DNA from: Deltaproteobacteria bacterium
Lineage (GTDB): Bacteria; Desulfobacterota; Dissulfuribacteria; Dissulfuribacterales; UBA3076
Direction: 5' to 3'
DNA: 37,870 nt
NCBI GenBank assembly: GCA_030262715.1
Contig: JAJSZR010000007.1
Span: 1 to 37,870 of the forward strand
This document shows, piece after piece, positions 1 to 8,007 of this stretch. The translations under genes and the position numbers were made by a program. Each line of letters begins with the position of its first letter. Within the stretch, counting starts at the first letter, position 1. The notes under the pieces were generated by a model, which was given only the letters and a program-made list of their open reading frames with translations, did not search any database and was not told where the DNA came from.

Positions 1-1
1 C

Positions 2-472
2 GACACTATCAAGCTCCGCCAGACCCGCCCCTTTGTAGCCAAAGACCAGGGCTACCTGGTCCCGAAGAAAAGCGTCTTCAACCGAATCATTGGTGACAGC
101 CAACTGGAACTTCGCTTCGCCGGTTTCCTCGAAGATTGCTCAGATGTATTGTCATACGCAAAAAACTATCTGGCCGTGCATTTCAAGCTCGATTACGTGA
201 ACTCCGATGGCGACATTTCCAACTACTATCCGGACTTTATCGTCAAGCTCTCTGACAAACATACGGTCATCGTCGAAACCAAGGGCCAGGAGGACCTCGA
301 CGTACCCTTGAAAATGGCCCGGTTACGGCAATGGTGCGAAGACATCAACGGGATGCAGTCGGATGTGACGTATGATTTCCTGTACGTGGACGAGGAAGGC
401 TTCAAGAAATATAAACCGAAGTCGTTTGCGGATTTACTGGCCAGCTTTCGAGAATATAAAGAGAAAACATAA
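2..472 (+). CDS. Restriction endonuclease / helicase (type III Res-like), C-terminal part only
   Basis: The reading frame is open from position 2 and the gene begins outside the window; the internal TTG at 149 is not the real start. The visible 156 residues are the nuclease end of a large DEAD/DEAH helicase-nuclease of the type III Res kind. A PD-(D/E)XK site is readable: YYPDFIV, a short hairpin, then VIVETKG, where D, E and K would bind metal and cut DNA. The tail (VPLKMARLRQWCEDIN, then a KYKPKSFADLL-like stretch) matches what I remember of the BPTD_3080-type restriction proteins. It would act in defence against foreign DNA. No methyltransferase partner is visible, so its system must lie to the left. 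Confidence 0.8.
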   Translation, partial: DTIKLRQTRPFVAKDQGYLVPKKSVFNRIIGDSQLELRFAGFLEDCSDVLSYAKNYLAVHFKLDYVNSDGDISNYYPDFIVKLSDKHTVIVETKGQEDLDVPLKMARLRQWCEDINGMQSDVTYDFLYVDEEGFKKYKPKSFADLLASFREYKEKT

Positions 473-529
473 CCATAATAAGGATTGATTCGATCCAGGT
501 AAGGTCGATCTCAATCCATTGTTCAAGAA

Positions 530-827
530 GCCCGGTTGTGTGCGAGCTTTTGTGGTATAGGGGTATTGCTCCGGAAACCGGACAGACAGGTGTCGTCGTC
601 CGGGCGCTGGAAGGGGCTTCCGCTGCATCTGCATCGGCTATTGTCAGCCCACATGCCTTACGGATCATATCTGCGATCTCCTCAAAGGAAATGGAGCATC
701 CCGGATGGAGGAAGCCGTAATAGCGTACTTTCATGAAGCCGCTGGGCAGGACATGCTGTAGAAAGCGGTGCATGAACTCCATCACATCGAGGGATGTGGT
801 GCGCATCCGGCGTGATCCCTTTTTTCT
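530..827 (-). pseudogene. Remnant of an IS91-family (Y2) transposase
   Basis: The minus strand encodes SRRMRTTSLDVMEFMHRF followed by LQHVLPSGFMKVRYYGFLHP. This is the characteristic C-terminal part of the IS91-type rolling-circle transposase, just after its HUH/Y2 catalytic core. The catalytic core itself is missing: upstream of about 830 there is only a short tandem repeat and then the neighbouring gene. Downstream the family match fades after about residue 60, although the frame stays open to 402 and runs through the end of the restriction gene on the other strand. I read this as a dead fragment left by an insertion and deletion at the edge of a defence region. Exact borders are approximate. 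Confidence 0.75.
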
Positions 828-838
828 GAACCTCTAAA

Positions 839-870
839 CCTTTGAACCCGTGAACCTTTGAACCCGTGAA
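839..870. repeat. Tandem repeat, two exact 16-bp units
   Basis: The 16-bp unit CCTTTGAACCCGTGAA occurs twice in a row without a mismatch and is itself made of two similar 8-bp words. It is followed by a degenerate continuation (CGTTTAGGTTATAGG). It lies between the IS91 remnant and the end of the TauE gene. It is one of several word-like micro-arrays in this window. Confidence 0.9.
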
Positions 871-885
871 CGTTTAGGTTATAGG

Positions 886-1845
886 TTACCTGACAAATTC
901 CAAAATATACTTAATAGCCGGGATTAGAATGCAACCTACTAGCATCGTTTTGATTAGTCTGGCTGGGACAAATTTCTGTAACCTTGCCCCGCAATACATG
1001 CCGGCAAATCCCCCCATCCCGAAAAGGAGGCCCAGGGCCCAATCCGGTGCAACAGCCATGTCAGGATAAAAGGGAGCTATTGCTTGATAAAATAGCACGC
1101 CCACAACTGAAGTTACAAAGGTCCCCATCAATGCCGCACCAGCTATAGTATAAACCGGGAGACCGAAGAAACTTACAAAGAAGGGAGCAATAATGGCTCC
1201 CCCGCCTATCCCATAAATACCGCCAATGATACCAACCGAAAAACTTAAGAGCATTATTCCCATGGCGTTTATATCAAACGTTTGGCCATAGAATTCATAA
1301 ATAATGCGAGAGATATTGAACTTTTTTACGATGATTCGTGGTAATTGCTTTTGACCTGAAGCAGTTCGAGATTGATTTGATTCATAGTATTCTTTAACTA
1401 CTTTCTGGAATTGCTCCTCTGCTGACATTTGATGGCCATTGGATTGCTTTTTCTTAAGCACATCTTTTATTAATCTACTTCCAATATATAAGAGGACCAA
1501 ACCGACAAACATCTTGAAGTTCTTTGGATTTGGGAGATACTGTATGCGCAAAATAGCGCCGATTAAGACCCCGGGCAGAGTTCCTATTATGACTGCCCAC
1601 GTGAGCGGCCACACCATTCGACCTTCCTTGAAATATCGATAAACACCGCTGGGAATGGCAACAATATTGAAAAGATGGTTAGTGGCACTGACTGCCGGGC
1701 TGTTGAAACCAAGGAAGCTTACCTGGAAAGGCAAGATTAGAAAGGCACCTGATACACCGCCCATTGAAGTAAAGAAAGAAATAACAAAAGCTACAAGAGG
1801 TGGGATCCAGGGGCTAATTTCGATATCAGCAATTGGGAAATACAT
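886..1845 (-). CDS. TauE/SafE-family anion permease
   Basis: A 319-residue membrane protein of the TauE/SafE family, which exports or moves sulfite, sulfoacetate or other small sulfur anions across the inner membrane. The first helix carries the family-type glycine-rich stretch FFTSMGGVSGAFLILPFQ. A second glycine-rich repeat, IIGGIYGIGGGAIIAPFF, begins the second half, so both halves of the inverted repeat are present. Between them (about residues 130-185) is an unusually long charged loop rich in K, Q and E, likely cytoplasmic. The gene starts 10 bases after the endonuclease V stop, so the two are probably co-transcribed. The substrate cannot be read from sequence; a sulfite exporter would fit a sulfur-respiring host, but that is inference. 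Confidence 0.85.
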   Translation of the reverse strand: MYFPIADIEISPWIPPLVAFVISFFTSMGGVSGAFLILPFQVSFLGFNSPAVSATNHLFNIVAIPSGVYRYFKEGRMVWPLTWAVIIGTLPGVLIGAILRIQYLPNPKNFKMFVGLVLLYIGSRLIKDVLKKKQSNGHQMSAEEQFQKVVKEYYESNQSRTASGQKQLPRIIVKKFNISRIIYEFYGQTFDINAMGIMLLSFSVGIIGGIYGIGGGAIIAPFFVSFFGLPVYTIAGAALMGTFVTSVVGVLFYQAIAPFYPDMAVAPDWALGLLFGMGGFAGMYCGARLQKFVPARLIKTMLVGCILIPAIKYILEFVR

Positions 1846-1855
1846 TCTGAAATTC

Positions 1856-2584
1856 TCAGTCTGATAGCCGCTTGCAAAATTTGGGATTCATTATTTCTCC
1901 CCAAAAAGTAACGCCTTCTAACGTTATTCCTTTTGCATACGCTTTTGCACTTTGGTCTGCCCTGCGGAGGGGCTCGGATATTCTGAATCTGGGTGAAAGA
2001 TTCAAAATTACTTCTATCGCAACTTTCAGACTAACTCTATGTCCTGGACTGACGAAAACAGGTTTTGTATTATCCTGTGTTACTAAGACTGCGCCGATTA
2101 TCTCATTTTTATCTTTAATAAACAGGTAATTCCCTCTTTTCTTATCTATTTCTCCGTTGTAACGTACCAAAGTTTCTTTAGCACAACCTATTGAGGGGAT
2201 GTCAGTATTCACACCAATCCAGCAGGCAACTCCAAAACGTCTTGGATGTGCTATCCCATGTCCATCCACAATGATCAATTTGGGTTGCAGAGACAGACGC
2301 TTTTTGGCTGCTTTCAGCATTTCCAGCAATACAGGCCCTTCCCTAAAGCAAAAAAATTGCGGCACATATGGGATTTCTACATTCGTAATGCCTATATAAG
2401 TACCAACAATTTTACCTTTCCATTTCTGCACATCTAATGCAATGTAGGCCCTATCTTTCACATAGTGGGCATCCAAACTAAAAATAATATCATTTTGTTT
2501 GGGATAGTAACCCAAGTTATGGCGTGGAATAATTACTTTTTGAGCCAGCTTTTTCTGCAACTCGGCCAAGTATGTCCTGTTCAT
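1856..2584 (-). CDS. nfi: Endonuclease V (deoxyinosine-specific DNA repair nuclease)
   Basis: A 242-residue endonuclease V, which nicks DNA one base past deoxyinosine formed by adenine deamination. The motifs are in order: FSLDAHYV with the first metal-binding Asp, YVPQFFCFREGP with the Glu and the strand-wedge segment, LIIVDGHGIAHPRRFGVA with the second Asp and the base-recognition loop, then PSIGCAKETL and SPGHRVSL. The usual YIPG wedge reads YVPQ here, a small departure next to the inosine pocket. The start is the ATG at 2584. It is the first gene of a two-gene unit with the TauE permease. Confidence 0.93.
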   Translation of the reverse strand: MNRTYLAELQKKLAQKVIIPRHNLGYYPKQNDIIFSLDAHYVKDRAYIALDVQKWKGKIVGTYIGITNVEIPYVPQFFCFREGPVLLEMLKAAKKRLSLQPKLIIVDGHGIAHPRRFGVACWIGVNTDIPSIGCAKETLVRYNGEIDKKRGNYLFIKDKNEIIGAVLVTQDNTKPVFVSPGHRVSLKVAIEVILNLSPRFRISEPLRRADQSAKAYAKGITLEGVTFWGEIMNPKFCKRLSD

Positions 2585-2697
2585 GAACTATATGTTTTCA
2601 TTTTGGCATGATCCTGTTATCATTGACCGAATACAAAAAGAGGTAGGCATCCTTCATTTTGTAGTTTACACTTTTTCAACATAGACGGATACCAGCC

Positions 2698-2781
2698 ATT
2701 AGCTGTTAGCCATTAGCTATTAGGTAAAAACTTTGTATAAAAACGGACTGTTAAGCTAAAAGCTAACGGCTAAAAGCTAAT
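2698..2781. repeat. Inverted repeat built from TTAGCNN heptamers
   Basis: The left arm (2698-2723) reads as TTAGCTG, TTAGCCA, TTAGCTA in a 7-bp period. The right arm (2756-2781) is its reverse complement with 23 of 26 positions matching. The loop is 32 bases. It lies in the 226-base gap between divergent nfi and rlpA, the region where both promoters should be; I see nothing else convincing there. A transcript would fold into a long hairpin, but there is no U-run to mark it as a terminator. Confidence 0.85.
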
Positions 2782-2810
2782 CGCACGGGTCATATTTTTT
2801 GAGGTTTGCC

Positions 2811-3563
2811 ATGAAATGTTCGTGGCTGTCGATTTCAGTTACCTTTTTTTTCCTCATTTTTAATTTATCAGGTTGTGGGCACCGGCATATACCACCAACA
2901 GTACCCGTTCGGGAATTGCCTGCAACCCAGCGTCCCTATAAGTTGAATGGACACGTTTACTACCCCTTGCCCTCTGCCGAAGGCTTTGTGGAGGAAGGGT
3001 ATGCATCCTGGTATGGAAGTGAGTTTCACGGAAGGCCAACCGCCAGTGGTGAGCCATATAATATGTATGCTATAACTGCTGCTCATCGTACATTGCCCAT
3101 AAATACATATGTAAGAGTACTCAATCTTGAGAATGGACGGGAAGTCATGGTCAGGATCAGTGATCGCGGGCCTTTTGCCAAGAAGAGGATTATAGATCTC
3201 AGCTATGGAGCAGCCAGGAAGGTAGGGCTGATCGGGCCGGGGGTGGCAAAGGTGAGGATAGAGGCCTTGGGAGAGGTTCGACTTGGAACTGGAAGCCCTG
3301 CCAGATTTAAGCCGCACCCTGATTTCAGAAGAGGGGAATTCTATGTGCAGGTAGGGGCCTTTTTGGAACCGGACAACGCCTATGCCTTGAGGCGAAAAAT
3401 GACCAGATTTTATAAGGATGTGGTTGTTTCTCGCCAACCAAGCGGAGATCAGACCTTTTATAGGGTGCGGATATTTGCAGGCACCGAGTATAATACAGCC
3501 AAGAATTTTGAAACTCGTCTTGAAAGCTCAGGTTTTCCAGAGGCCTTTGTGGTTGCGAGATGA
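2811..3563 (+). CDS. rlpA: RlpA-like septal lytic transglycosylase lipoprotein with SPOR domain
   Basis: A 250-residue lipoprotein. The signal peptide ends in the lipobox LSGC with Cys22 as the lipid-bearing residue. A double-psi beta-barrel RlpA domain follows (about residues 60-155), with [26 protein letters not shown] and VRISDRGPF; the His and Asp match the proposed catalytic residues of RlpA that cleave peptide-free glycan strands. A C-terminal SPOR domain (about 175-248, beginning [14 protein letters not shown]) binds denuded peptidoglycan at the division site. I chose the ATG at 2811 because GAGG sits six bases upstream; a TTG 12 bases earlier is in frame but less likely. It is followed by the promoter of the secretion operon. 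Confidence 0.9.
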   Translation: MKCSWLSISVTFFFLIFNLSGCGHRHIPPTVPVRELPATQRPYKLNGHVYYPLPSAEGFVEEGYASWYGSEFHGRPTASGEPYNMYAITAAHRTLPINTYVRVLNLENGREVMVRISDRGPFAKKRIIDLSYGAARKVGLIGPGVAKVRIEALGEVRLGTGSPARFKPHPDFRRGEFYVQVGAFLEPDNAYALRRKMTRFYKDVVVSRQPSGDQTFYRVRIFAGTEYNTAKNFETRLESSGFPEAFVVAR

Positions 3564-3585
3564 GGCAGAGAGGTATGTGCATTGC

Positions 3586-3614
3586 TTGACAGTAGTTTCT
3601 GTGGGCCGTAATTT
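3586..3614 (+). promoter_or_regulatory. Sigma70-type promoter for the gsp operon
   Basis: TTGACA at 3586-3591, a 17-base spacer and TAATTT at 3609-3614. It lies between rlpA and gspG, about 40 bases before the gspG start. It is the only good promoter match seen ahead of the eleven-gene operon. Confidence 0.6.
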
Positions 3615-3656
3615 AATTAGTAATAATTTGAGCATGATATTATCGGAGGTATTTTT

Positions 3657-4106
3657 TTGAGAAAAAGACAAAATGATCGTGGTTTTATAAGGGGCCTTGG
3701 CAGGGATTCGGGTTTTACCCTGATTGAACTTCTTGTGGTTGTAATAATCATCGGGCTTTTAGCCTCCCTGGTAGCACCCAAATTTTTCGGAAAGCTGGGA
3801 ATGAGCAGACAAAAGACTGCAAAGGCCCAGATCGAACTCTTTGGTGCTGCTCTTGACGAGTTTCGACTGGATAACAGTCGTTATCCTGATGCTGAGGAGG
3901 GCCTTTTTGCCTTGCGGGACAAGCCGGACGGTCTTGAGAACTGGTCCGGGCCCTATCTGCCAAAGGCCATCCCAAAGGATCCATGGGGACACGATTACGT
4001 CTATAGTTTTCCCGGAGAACACTATGACTATGATCTTGTCTGCTACGGCCGTGACGGTGAACCCGGTGGAGAGGATGAAGACTCGGACATAGTAAGTTGG
4101 GAATGA
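3657..4106 (+). CDS. gspG: Type II secretion major pseudopilin GspG
   Basis: A 149-residue prepilin-like protein and the main building block of the periplasmic pseudopilus. The class III signal is cut between Gly19 and Phe20 (DSG/FTLIELLVV), leaving Glu5 of the mature protein at Glu24. A single helix follows, then the globular domain with DPWGHDYVY and the acidic C-terminal loop GEPGGEDEDSD that binds calcium in GspG. The start is TTG at 3657: GGAGG stands seven bases upstream and no in-frame ATG is available before the cleavage site. It is the first gene of the operon and its TGA overlaps the gspE ATG. Confidence 0.95.
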   Translation: MRKRQNDRGFIRGLGRDSGFTLIELLVVVIIIGLLASLVAPKFFGKLGMSRQKTAKAQIELFGAALDEFRLDNSRYPDAEEGLFALRDKPDGLENWSGPYLPKAIPKDPWGHDYVYSFPGEHYDYDLVCYGRDGEPGGEDEDSDIVSWE

Positions 4107-5764
4107 AGGAATTTGGTGATTGGGTGAATGTTCAAAACGTAGGGTCTTTCCTGGGGTCTTTGGTCAAGAGGAAAGACAAAAACGAACTCCAGAACGCAGG
4201 TGGCGATCAGGTTTCTGATGCCGAATCAAATTCAGCGGAGCTGTCAGAGCCGGGATTTCCCAAAATAAGTGCGGCGGATTTCCCTGACAAGCCACCCATG
4301 ATAAATGGGCTGTCCCCACAGCTCATGCGGCAGTGGCGGGTTGTCACATTATCTATGGATGACTCAGAAGCCAGCGTAGCTATGGCTACGCCCCAGGACC
4401 TGTACCTGAGAGAACTCCTTGAAAATATTTATCAGAAGCCGGTCCGGCCCTTTCTTGCGAGTGAAGAGGATATCCTGGCCGCAGTTTACAGGTGGTACGA
4501 AGCCGATGTGGATCTGGAAAGTGAGGAGTCTGAGGACGAATCCCGTACTATTGATGAGCTATGGGAAGATCCTGAACAGTTGCGTGACCTTGCCTCCGAG
4601 GCCCCGGTGATACGTCTTGTAAACCACATTATCAGTCAGGCACTTGAGGTAAAGGCCTCAGACATACATTTTGAGCCATTCAGGGATCTTTTAAAGGTGA
4701 GGTTTCGTATAGATGGGGTCCTTCACGATATTGAGACGGTCTCAAAAAAGCTTCAGCCTGCAATTACTTCCCGGCTGAAGCTAATGGGCAAGATGAACAT
4801 CGCTGAGATGCGTTTGCCTCAGGACGGGCGCATCAAGGTCCGCGAGGGGCAAAGAGAGATAGACATCAGGGTCTCTTCTCTGCCTACCCTTTTTGGGGAA
4901 AGTGTAGTGCTAAGGCTCCTTAATCGGGAGGAGGTCCGGTTGGAACTGGAGACCCTGGGGATTTCAGGCGACATATTGGGAGATTTTGAAAAAATAATTT
5001 CAAGGCCCTATGGATTGGTCCTGGTCACCGGTCCGACCGGCAGCGGGAAGACCACTACTCTTTATGGGGTTATGAACCGAATCAATGCCCCGGACAAGAA
5101 GATTATAACAGTCGAAGACCCGGTTGAGTATCAGTTGGATGGGATAAACCAAATCCAGATACGTCCTAAGATAGGGTTGAGCTTTGCCTCTGCCCTTCGC
5201 AACATCCTTAGACAGGATCCGGATGTGATACTCGTCGGAGAGATCAGGGACGCTGAGACCGCCGAGATTGCCATACAGTCCGCCCTTACCGGACATCTTG
5301 TGTTTTCTACCCTCCACACAAACGATGCCGCTAGCGCAATTACCAGGTTGCAGGAGATGGGCGTTGAGTCTTATCTTTTGTCCTCCTGTCTACTGGCAGT
5401 GATGGCTCAGAGACTGGTCAGGAAGATCTGTCCCCATTGCCGAACCACCTACGATCTACCGCCTGGTTTTTTAGATGAGGTAGTTCAAGCCCTTGGAGCG
5501 GACAACACTGAGGCTCCATCCGAGGTCTGGCGGGGTGCGGGTTGCGCTCAATGTGCCAATACGGGGTTTTCCGGTCGTACTGGTATATATGAGATGCTCC
5601 AGGTGAATGACGATATAAGGCGACTGATAGTCAAGGGTGCTGATAGTGGCTCAATCCTTTCCAAGACCCAATCCCTGGGCATGAGGACACTCCGTCAAGA
5701 TGGCCTCCAAAAGGTCCTTGCAGGTCAAACAACCTTTGAAGAGGTTATGAGGGTCACTAATTAA
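4103..5764 (+). CDS. gspE: Type II secretion ATPase GspE
   Basis: A 553-residue cytoplasmic hexameric ATPase that powers pseudopilus assembly. An N-terminal MshEN/GspE_N-type domain covers about residues 60-130. The core holds Walker A GPTGSGKTT at 310-318, the Walker B/Asp-box stretch ILVGEIRDAETAEIA near 374, the His-box STLHTNDA, and a zinc tetracysteine (Cys443/446 and Cys481/484). The ATG at 4103 overlaps the gspG stop (ATGA), so translation is coupled; a TTG two codons earlier is in frame but weak. The first codons after the start run through a degenerate GGAATTT-GGTGATT word array, so residues 2-10 are poorly conserved filler. Confidence 0.96.
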   Translation: MKEFGDWVNVQNVGSFLGSLVKRKDKNELQNAGGDQVSDAESNSAELSEPGFPKISAADFPDKPPMINGLSPQLMRQWRVVTLSMDDSEASVAMATPQDLYLRELLENIYQKPVRPFLASEEDILAAVYRWYEADVDLESEESEDESRTIDELWEDPEQLRDLASEAPVIRLVNHIISQALEVKASDIHFEPFRDLLKVRFRIDGVLHDIETVSKKLQPAITSRLKLMGKMNIAEMRLPQDGRIKVREGQREIDIRVSSLPTLFGESVVLRLLNREEVRLELETLGISGDILGDFEKIISRPYGLVLVTGPTGSGKTTTLYGVMNRINAPDKKIITVEDPVEYQLDGINQIQIRPKIGLSFASALRNILRQDPDVILVGEIRDAETAEIAIQSALTGHLVFSTLHTNDAASAITRLQEMGVESYLLSSCLLAVMAQRLVRKICPHCRTTYDLPPGFLDEVVQALGADNTEAPSEVWRGAGCAQCANTGFSGRTGIYEMLQVNDDIRRLIVKGADSGSILSKTQSLGMRTLRQDGLQKVLAGQTTFEEVMRVTN

Positions 5765-5781
5765 TTGGGTGATTGTTGGAC

Positions 5782-6987
5782 ATGCCTACCTTTGCTTATG
5801 AGGCCCTGGATGTTAAAGGGCAAAAGATTGAAGGGACCGACGAGGCTGCAAGCCAGGATCTCTTGATTTCCATGTTGATCTCTCAGGGCCTTCAACCTGT
5901 TAAGGTTAAGAGGTTAAAGCGGTTCTATGCTTTATGGAGCAGGAAAGGGGTCAGGTTCAGCCACGATGATCTCCTTTACTTCACAAGGGAATTGGCTGAT
6001 CTTCTGGAAGCCGGTGTCCCTTTGGAACGGACTCTGGTCATCGTGGAAGATGCTGCTGAGCAGAAGACAATACGTGTACTGATTAATACCATAAGACAGG
6101 AGATCCACGGGGGCAAAAAGTTGTCAGAGGCCTTATCTTCCCATCCGGACATCTTCAATCGCCTCTACATTAATATGGTGCGGGTAGGGGAGTTGGGGGG
6201 TGTCCTCCCTGTGGTTCTCAAGAAGTTGGGTGGTTTCATCGAACGTTCAAGAGATATTCGAAAGTTTATTATCACTTCATCGATCTATCCCAGCATCCTG
6301 GCCCTTGTGGGCGTCTTGTCCGTCTTTATCCTGGTAACCTTTGTTGTGCCAAAGTTTGGCCAGATCTTTGAGGATCTTAATCAGCCCATGCCCCTGGCTA
6401 CCAAGTTCATCGTTGGGGCCAGCATGTTTCTACAGTCATGGTGGTGGTTGTTAGGCCTGGTTGTTCTTGTGCTTGGTACTGGTTTTTACTCCTACATCAA
6501 GTCGCCTGAAGGGAGGGCCTGGTGGGACAGGGTGGTGCTTCGTCTGCCCTTGGCCGGTTCCATGTTGCTGAAGATAGAGCTCGGTCGTCTGGCCCGCACT
6601 CTGGGTACCTTGCTTGAGAGCGGAGTTCCCATACTCAAAGGTATTTCTCTTTCGGGAGAAGTGGTGTCTAACAGCGTTATACGGAGTGCTGTGGAGGATC
6701 TGTATAAGGGAGTCCGCCAGGGAAAGAGTCTCAGCCAACTTATGAAACAGGCAAAGGTCTTTCCGTCACTTATGGTCCACCTGGTGGCTGTTGGAGAGGA
6801 AACAGGGGCTATGGGGCCTATGCTTTTAAAGATTGCAGATGATCTTGAAGAAAGGGTTCAGCACGACACCAAGGTTTACCTATCTCTGGTAGAACCTATA
6901 ACCATAGTATTGATGGGGATTATTATTGGCGGGATTATCCTGTCCATGCTCCTTGCTATATTTGGTATTAACGATGTGGCTTTATAA
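5782..6987 (+). CDS. gspF: Type II secretion inner-membrane platform protein GspF
   Basis: A 401-residue platform protein that couples GspE to pseudopilus growth. It has two T2SSF cytoplasmic domains (about residues 70-190 and 270-390), each with the family pattern FTRELADLLEAGVPL or LARTLGTLLESGVPI followed by GKSLS or GKKLS. Membrane segments lie near residues 168-195, 215-235 and 375-398. I chose ATG 5782, giving the usual MPTFAYEAL beginning, over an in-frame TTG three codons upstream. Its 17-base gap from gspE is a short GGTGATT word repeat. The gap to gspH is filled by a hairpin repeat element. Confidence 0.95.
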   Translation: MPTFAYEALDVKGQKIEGTDEAASQDLLISMLISQGLQPVKVKRLKRFYALWSRKGVRFSHDDLLYFTRELADLLEAGVPLERTLVIVEDAAEQKTIRVLINTIRQEIHGGKKLSEALSSHPDIFNRLYINMVRVGELGGVLPVVLKKLGGFIERSRDIRKFIITSSIYPSILALVGVLSVFILVTFVVPKFGQIFEDLNQPMPLATKFIVGASMFLQSWWWLLGLVVLVLGTGFYSYIKSPEGRAWWDRVVLRLPLAGSMLLKIELGRLARTLGTLLESGVPILKGISLSGEVVSNSVIRSAVEDLYKGVRQGKSLSQLMKQAKVFPSLMVHLVAVGEETGAMGPMLLKIADDLEERVQHDTKVYLSLVEPITIVLMGIIIGGIILSMLLAIFGINDVAL

Positions 6988-7004
6988 AAGGTCTGAAAAA
7001 ACAC

Positions 7005-7145
7005 AGCCGCTCGCAAAACTCGAGATTTTGTTCGAGGGCAAGGCGCGAGGAGGTGAAAAAGCGCAGTGTACTTGGGCGTACATGAGCACTTTTCACCGAC
7101 GAGCAACACAGCCATCGGGCAAAAGATTGGGTTTTGCAAGTGGCT
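7005..7145. repeat. 141-bp palindromic mobile-type element between gspF and gspH
   Basis: The two ends are inverted copies of each other (about 28 bp, AGCCGCTCGCAAAAC at the left against GTTTTGCAAGTGGCT at the right). The inner part also pairs (GGTGAAAAAGCGC with GCACTTTTCACC around the centre GTACTTGGGCGTAC), so nearly the whole element can fold as one long hairpin. It encodes no protein of its own and looks like a REP/MITE-type unit. Its right end stops three codons before the GspH cleavage site, so it contributes the start region of that gene. Confidence 0.8.
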
Positions 7146-7579
7146 CAAAGGGTTTTACGCTCATAGAGCTCCTTGTAGTGCTGGTACTGATAGGCATTTT
7201 CAGTTCTCTGGTGTTTGTGGCTGTTGCAGGCGGGATACTTCGGTCTGAAGAGAGGCGTTTTGTTCAGTCCTTCGGACAGAATCTGGTTCGGGCCAGATCT
7301 GCAAGTCTGGGTAGAGGCGAGGCAGTCAGGTTTTTTATTGATGGAGAGAACAGGACTTTTTGTGTTGAAGGCCTCAAATGGCAGGATATCCCAGAGTCCG
7401 TAAAGGTAGAAGGCGAGGGAGTGGGGGAAGTGGAACCAGGTGTTCATGCAGTGACCTTTTATCCTGATGGAAGTTCAAGCGGTGGGGAAATTGACCTCAA
7501 ATGGGAAGGAGGTCGTATGGACCGGATAGTGATAGACAGGTTCCTGGGGCTGATACGCATGGAGCGCATTTCATCGTGA
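7082..7579 (+). CDS. gspH: Type II secretion minor pseudopilin GspH (start uncertain)
   Basis: A minor pseudopilin of the tip complex. The class III signal is SKG/FTLIELLVVLVLIGIF, followed by the GspH/FimT-type globular domain ending VTFYPDGSSSGGEIDLKW. The mature protein is well conserved; the leader is not. Every possible start lies in the 141-bp repeat element: ATG 7082 (24-residue leader, as annotated) or TTG 7127 (9-residue leader). Neither has a recognisable ribosome binding site. The frame is open back to 6926, so translation could be coupled to gspF. The stop overlaps the gspI GTG. Confidence 0.88.
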   Translation: MSTFHRRATQPSGKRLGFASGSKGFTLIELLVVLVLIGIFSSLVFVAVAGGILRSEERRFVQSFGQNLVRARSASLGRGEAVRFFIDGENRTFCVEGLKWQDIPESVKVEGEGVGEVEPGVHAVTFYPDGSSSGGEIDLKWEGGRMDRIVIDRFLGLIRMERISS

Positions 7580-8007
7580 CAATCACAAAATCACCAAATC
7601 ACAAAATCACCAAATCCTCATCAGGCTTTACCCTCATAGAGGTCCTGGTTGCTACGGCAATAATGGGTATTTCGCTTGGAGTGTTGCTTTCGGGCTTTGC
7701 ACAGGGCCACAGGCAGGCATTTAGGGGCGATATGGCCAGAGAGGCAGCGTATATAGCAGAGTCTGTGCTTTATGGATTGCCCCATGAGCTTGAATCCCTG
7801 TCTTCAAGTGAGGAGGAGGTAGAAGACCATCCTGGGTGGAGCTATAAGGTGGAGATTCGGGACCTGGTCTTGAAGATAACGGTCCAGGCCCAGGAAGAGA
7901 AAGAGATCGAGGTCCCTGAGCTGAAGGAGCTTGTTCTTACCGTACACCCTCCGTATAATGCCCATCCTTTTGTGTTGACTAGCTGGATACCGGCAGAGCA
8001 GATATGA
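7576..8007 (+). CDS. gspI: Type II secretion minor pseudopilin GspI
   Basis: A 143-residue minor pseudopilin with the cleavage site SSSG/FTLIEVLVATAIMGISLGVLL and a small GspI domain ending VLTVHPP. The GTG at 7576 overlaps the gspH stop as GTGA, which is why I prefer it to upstream starts inside gspH. The 17-residue leader (MTITKSPNHKITKSSSG) is encoded largely by two exact copies of a 16-bp repeat. GspI seeds the GspI-J-K tip complex. Its own stop overlaps the gspJ ATG. Confidence 0.92.
   Translation: MTITKSPNHKITKSSSGFTLIEVLVATAIMGISLGVLLSGFAQGHRQAFRGDMAREAAYIAESVLYGLPHELESLSSSEEEVEDHPGWSYKVEIRDLVLKITVQAQEEKEIEVPELKELVLTVHPPYNAHPFVLTSWIPAEQI
7581..7612. repeat. Tandem repeat of 16 bp inside the gspI leader
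   Basis: AATCACAAAATCACCA is present twice, exactly and without a gap. Each unit is two 8-bp words (AATCACAA, AATCACCA). A partial further copy precedes the coding of SSSGF, and the same CAATCACCAAATCCTCAGG string appears again at the start of gspJ (about 8017-8036). Confidence 0.92.

Noticed and set aside
402-530. Downstream part of the minus-strand frame after the IS91-like segment
   Set aside because: The family resemblance fades and the frame lies over the end of the restriction gene on the other strand; it is open by chance.
839-870. CRISPR array
   Set aside because: The units are directly tandem without spacers and too short; none of the repeat groups in the window shows regular spacers.
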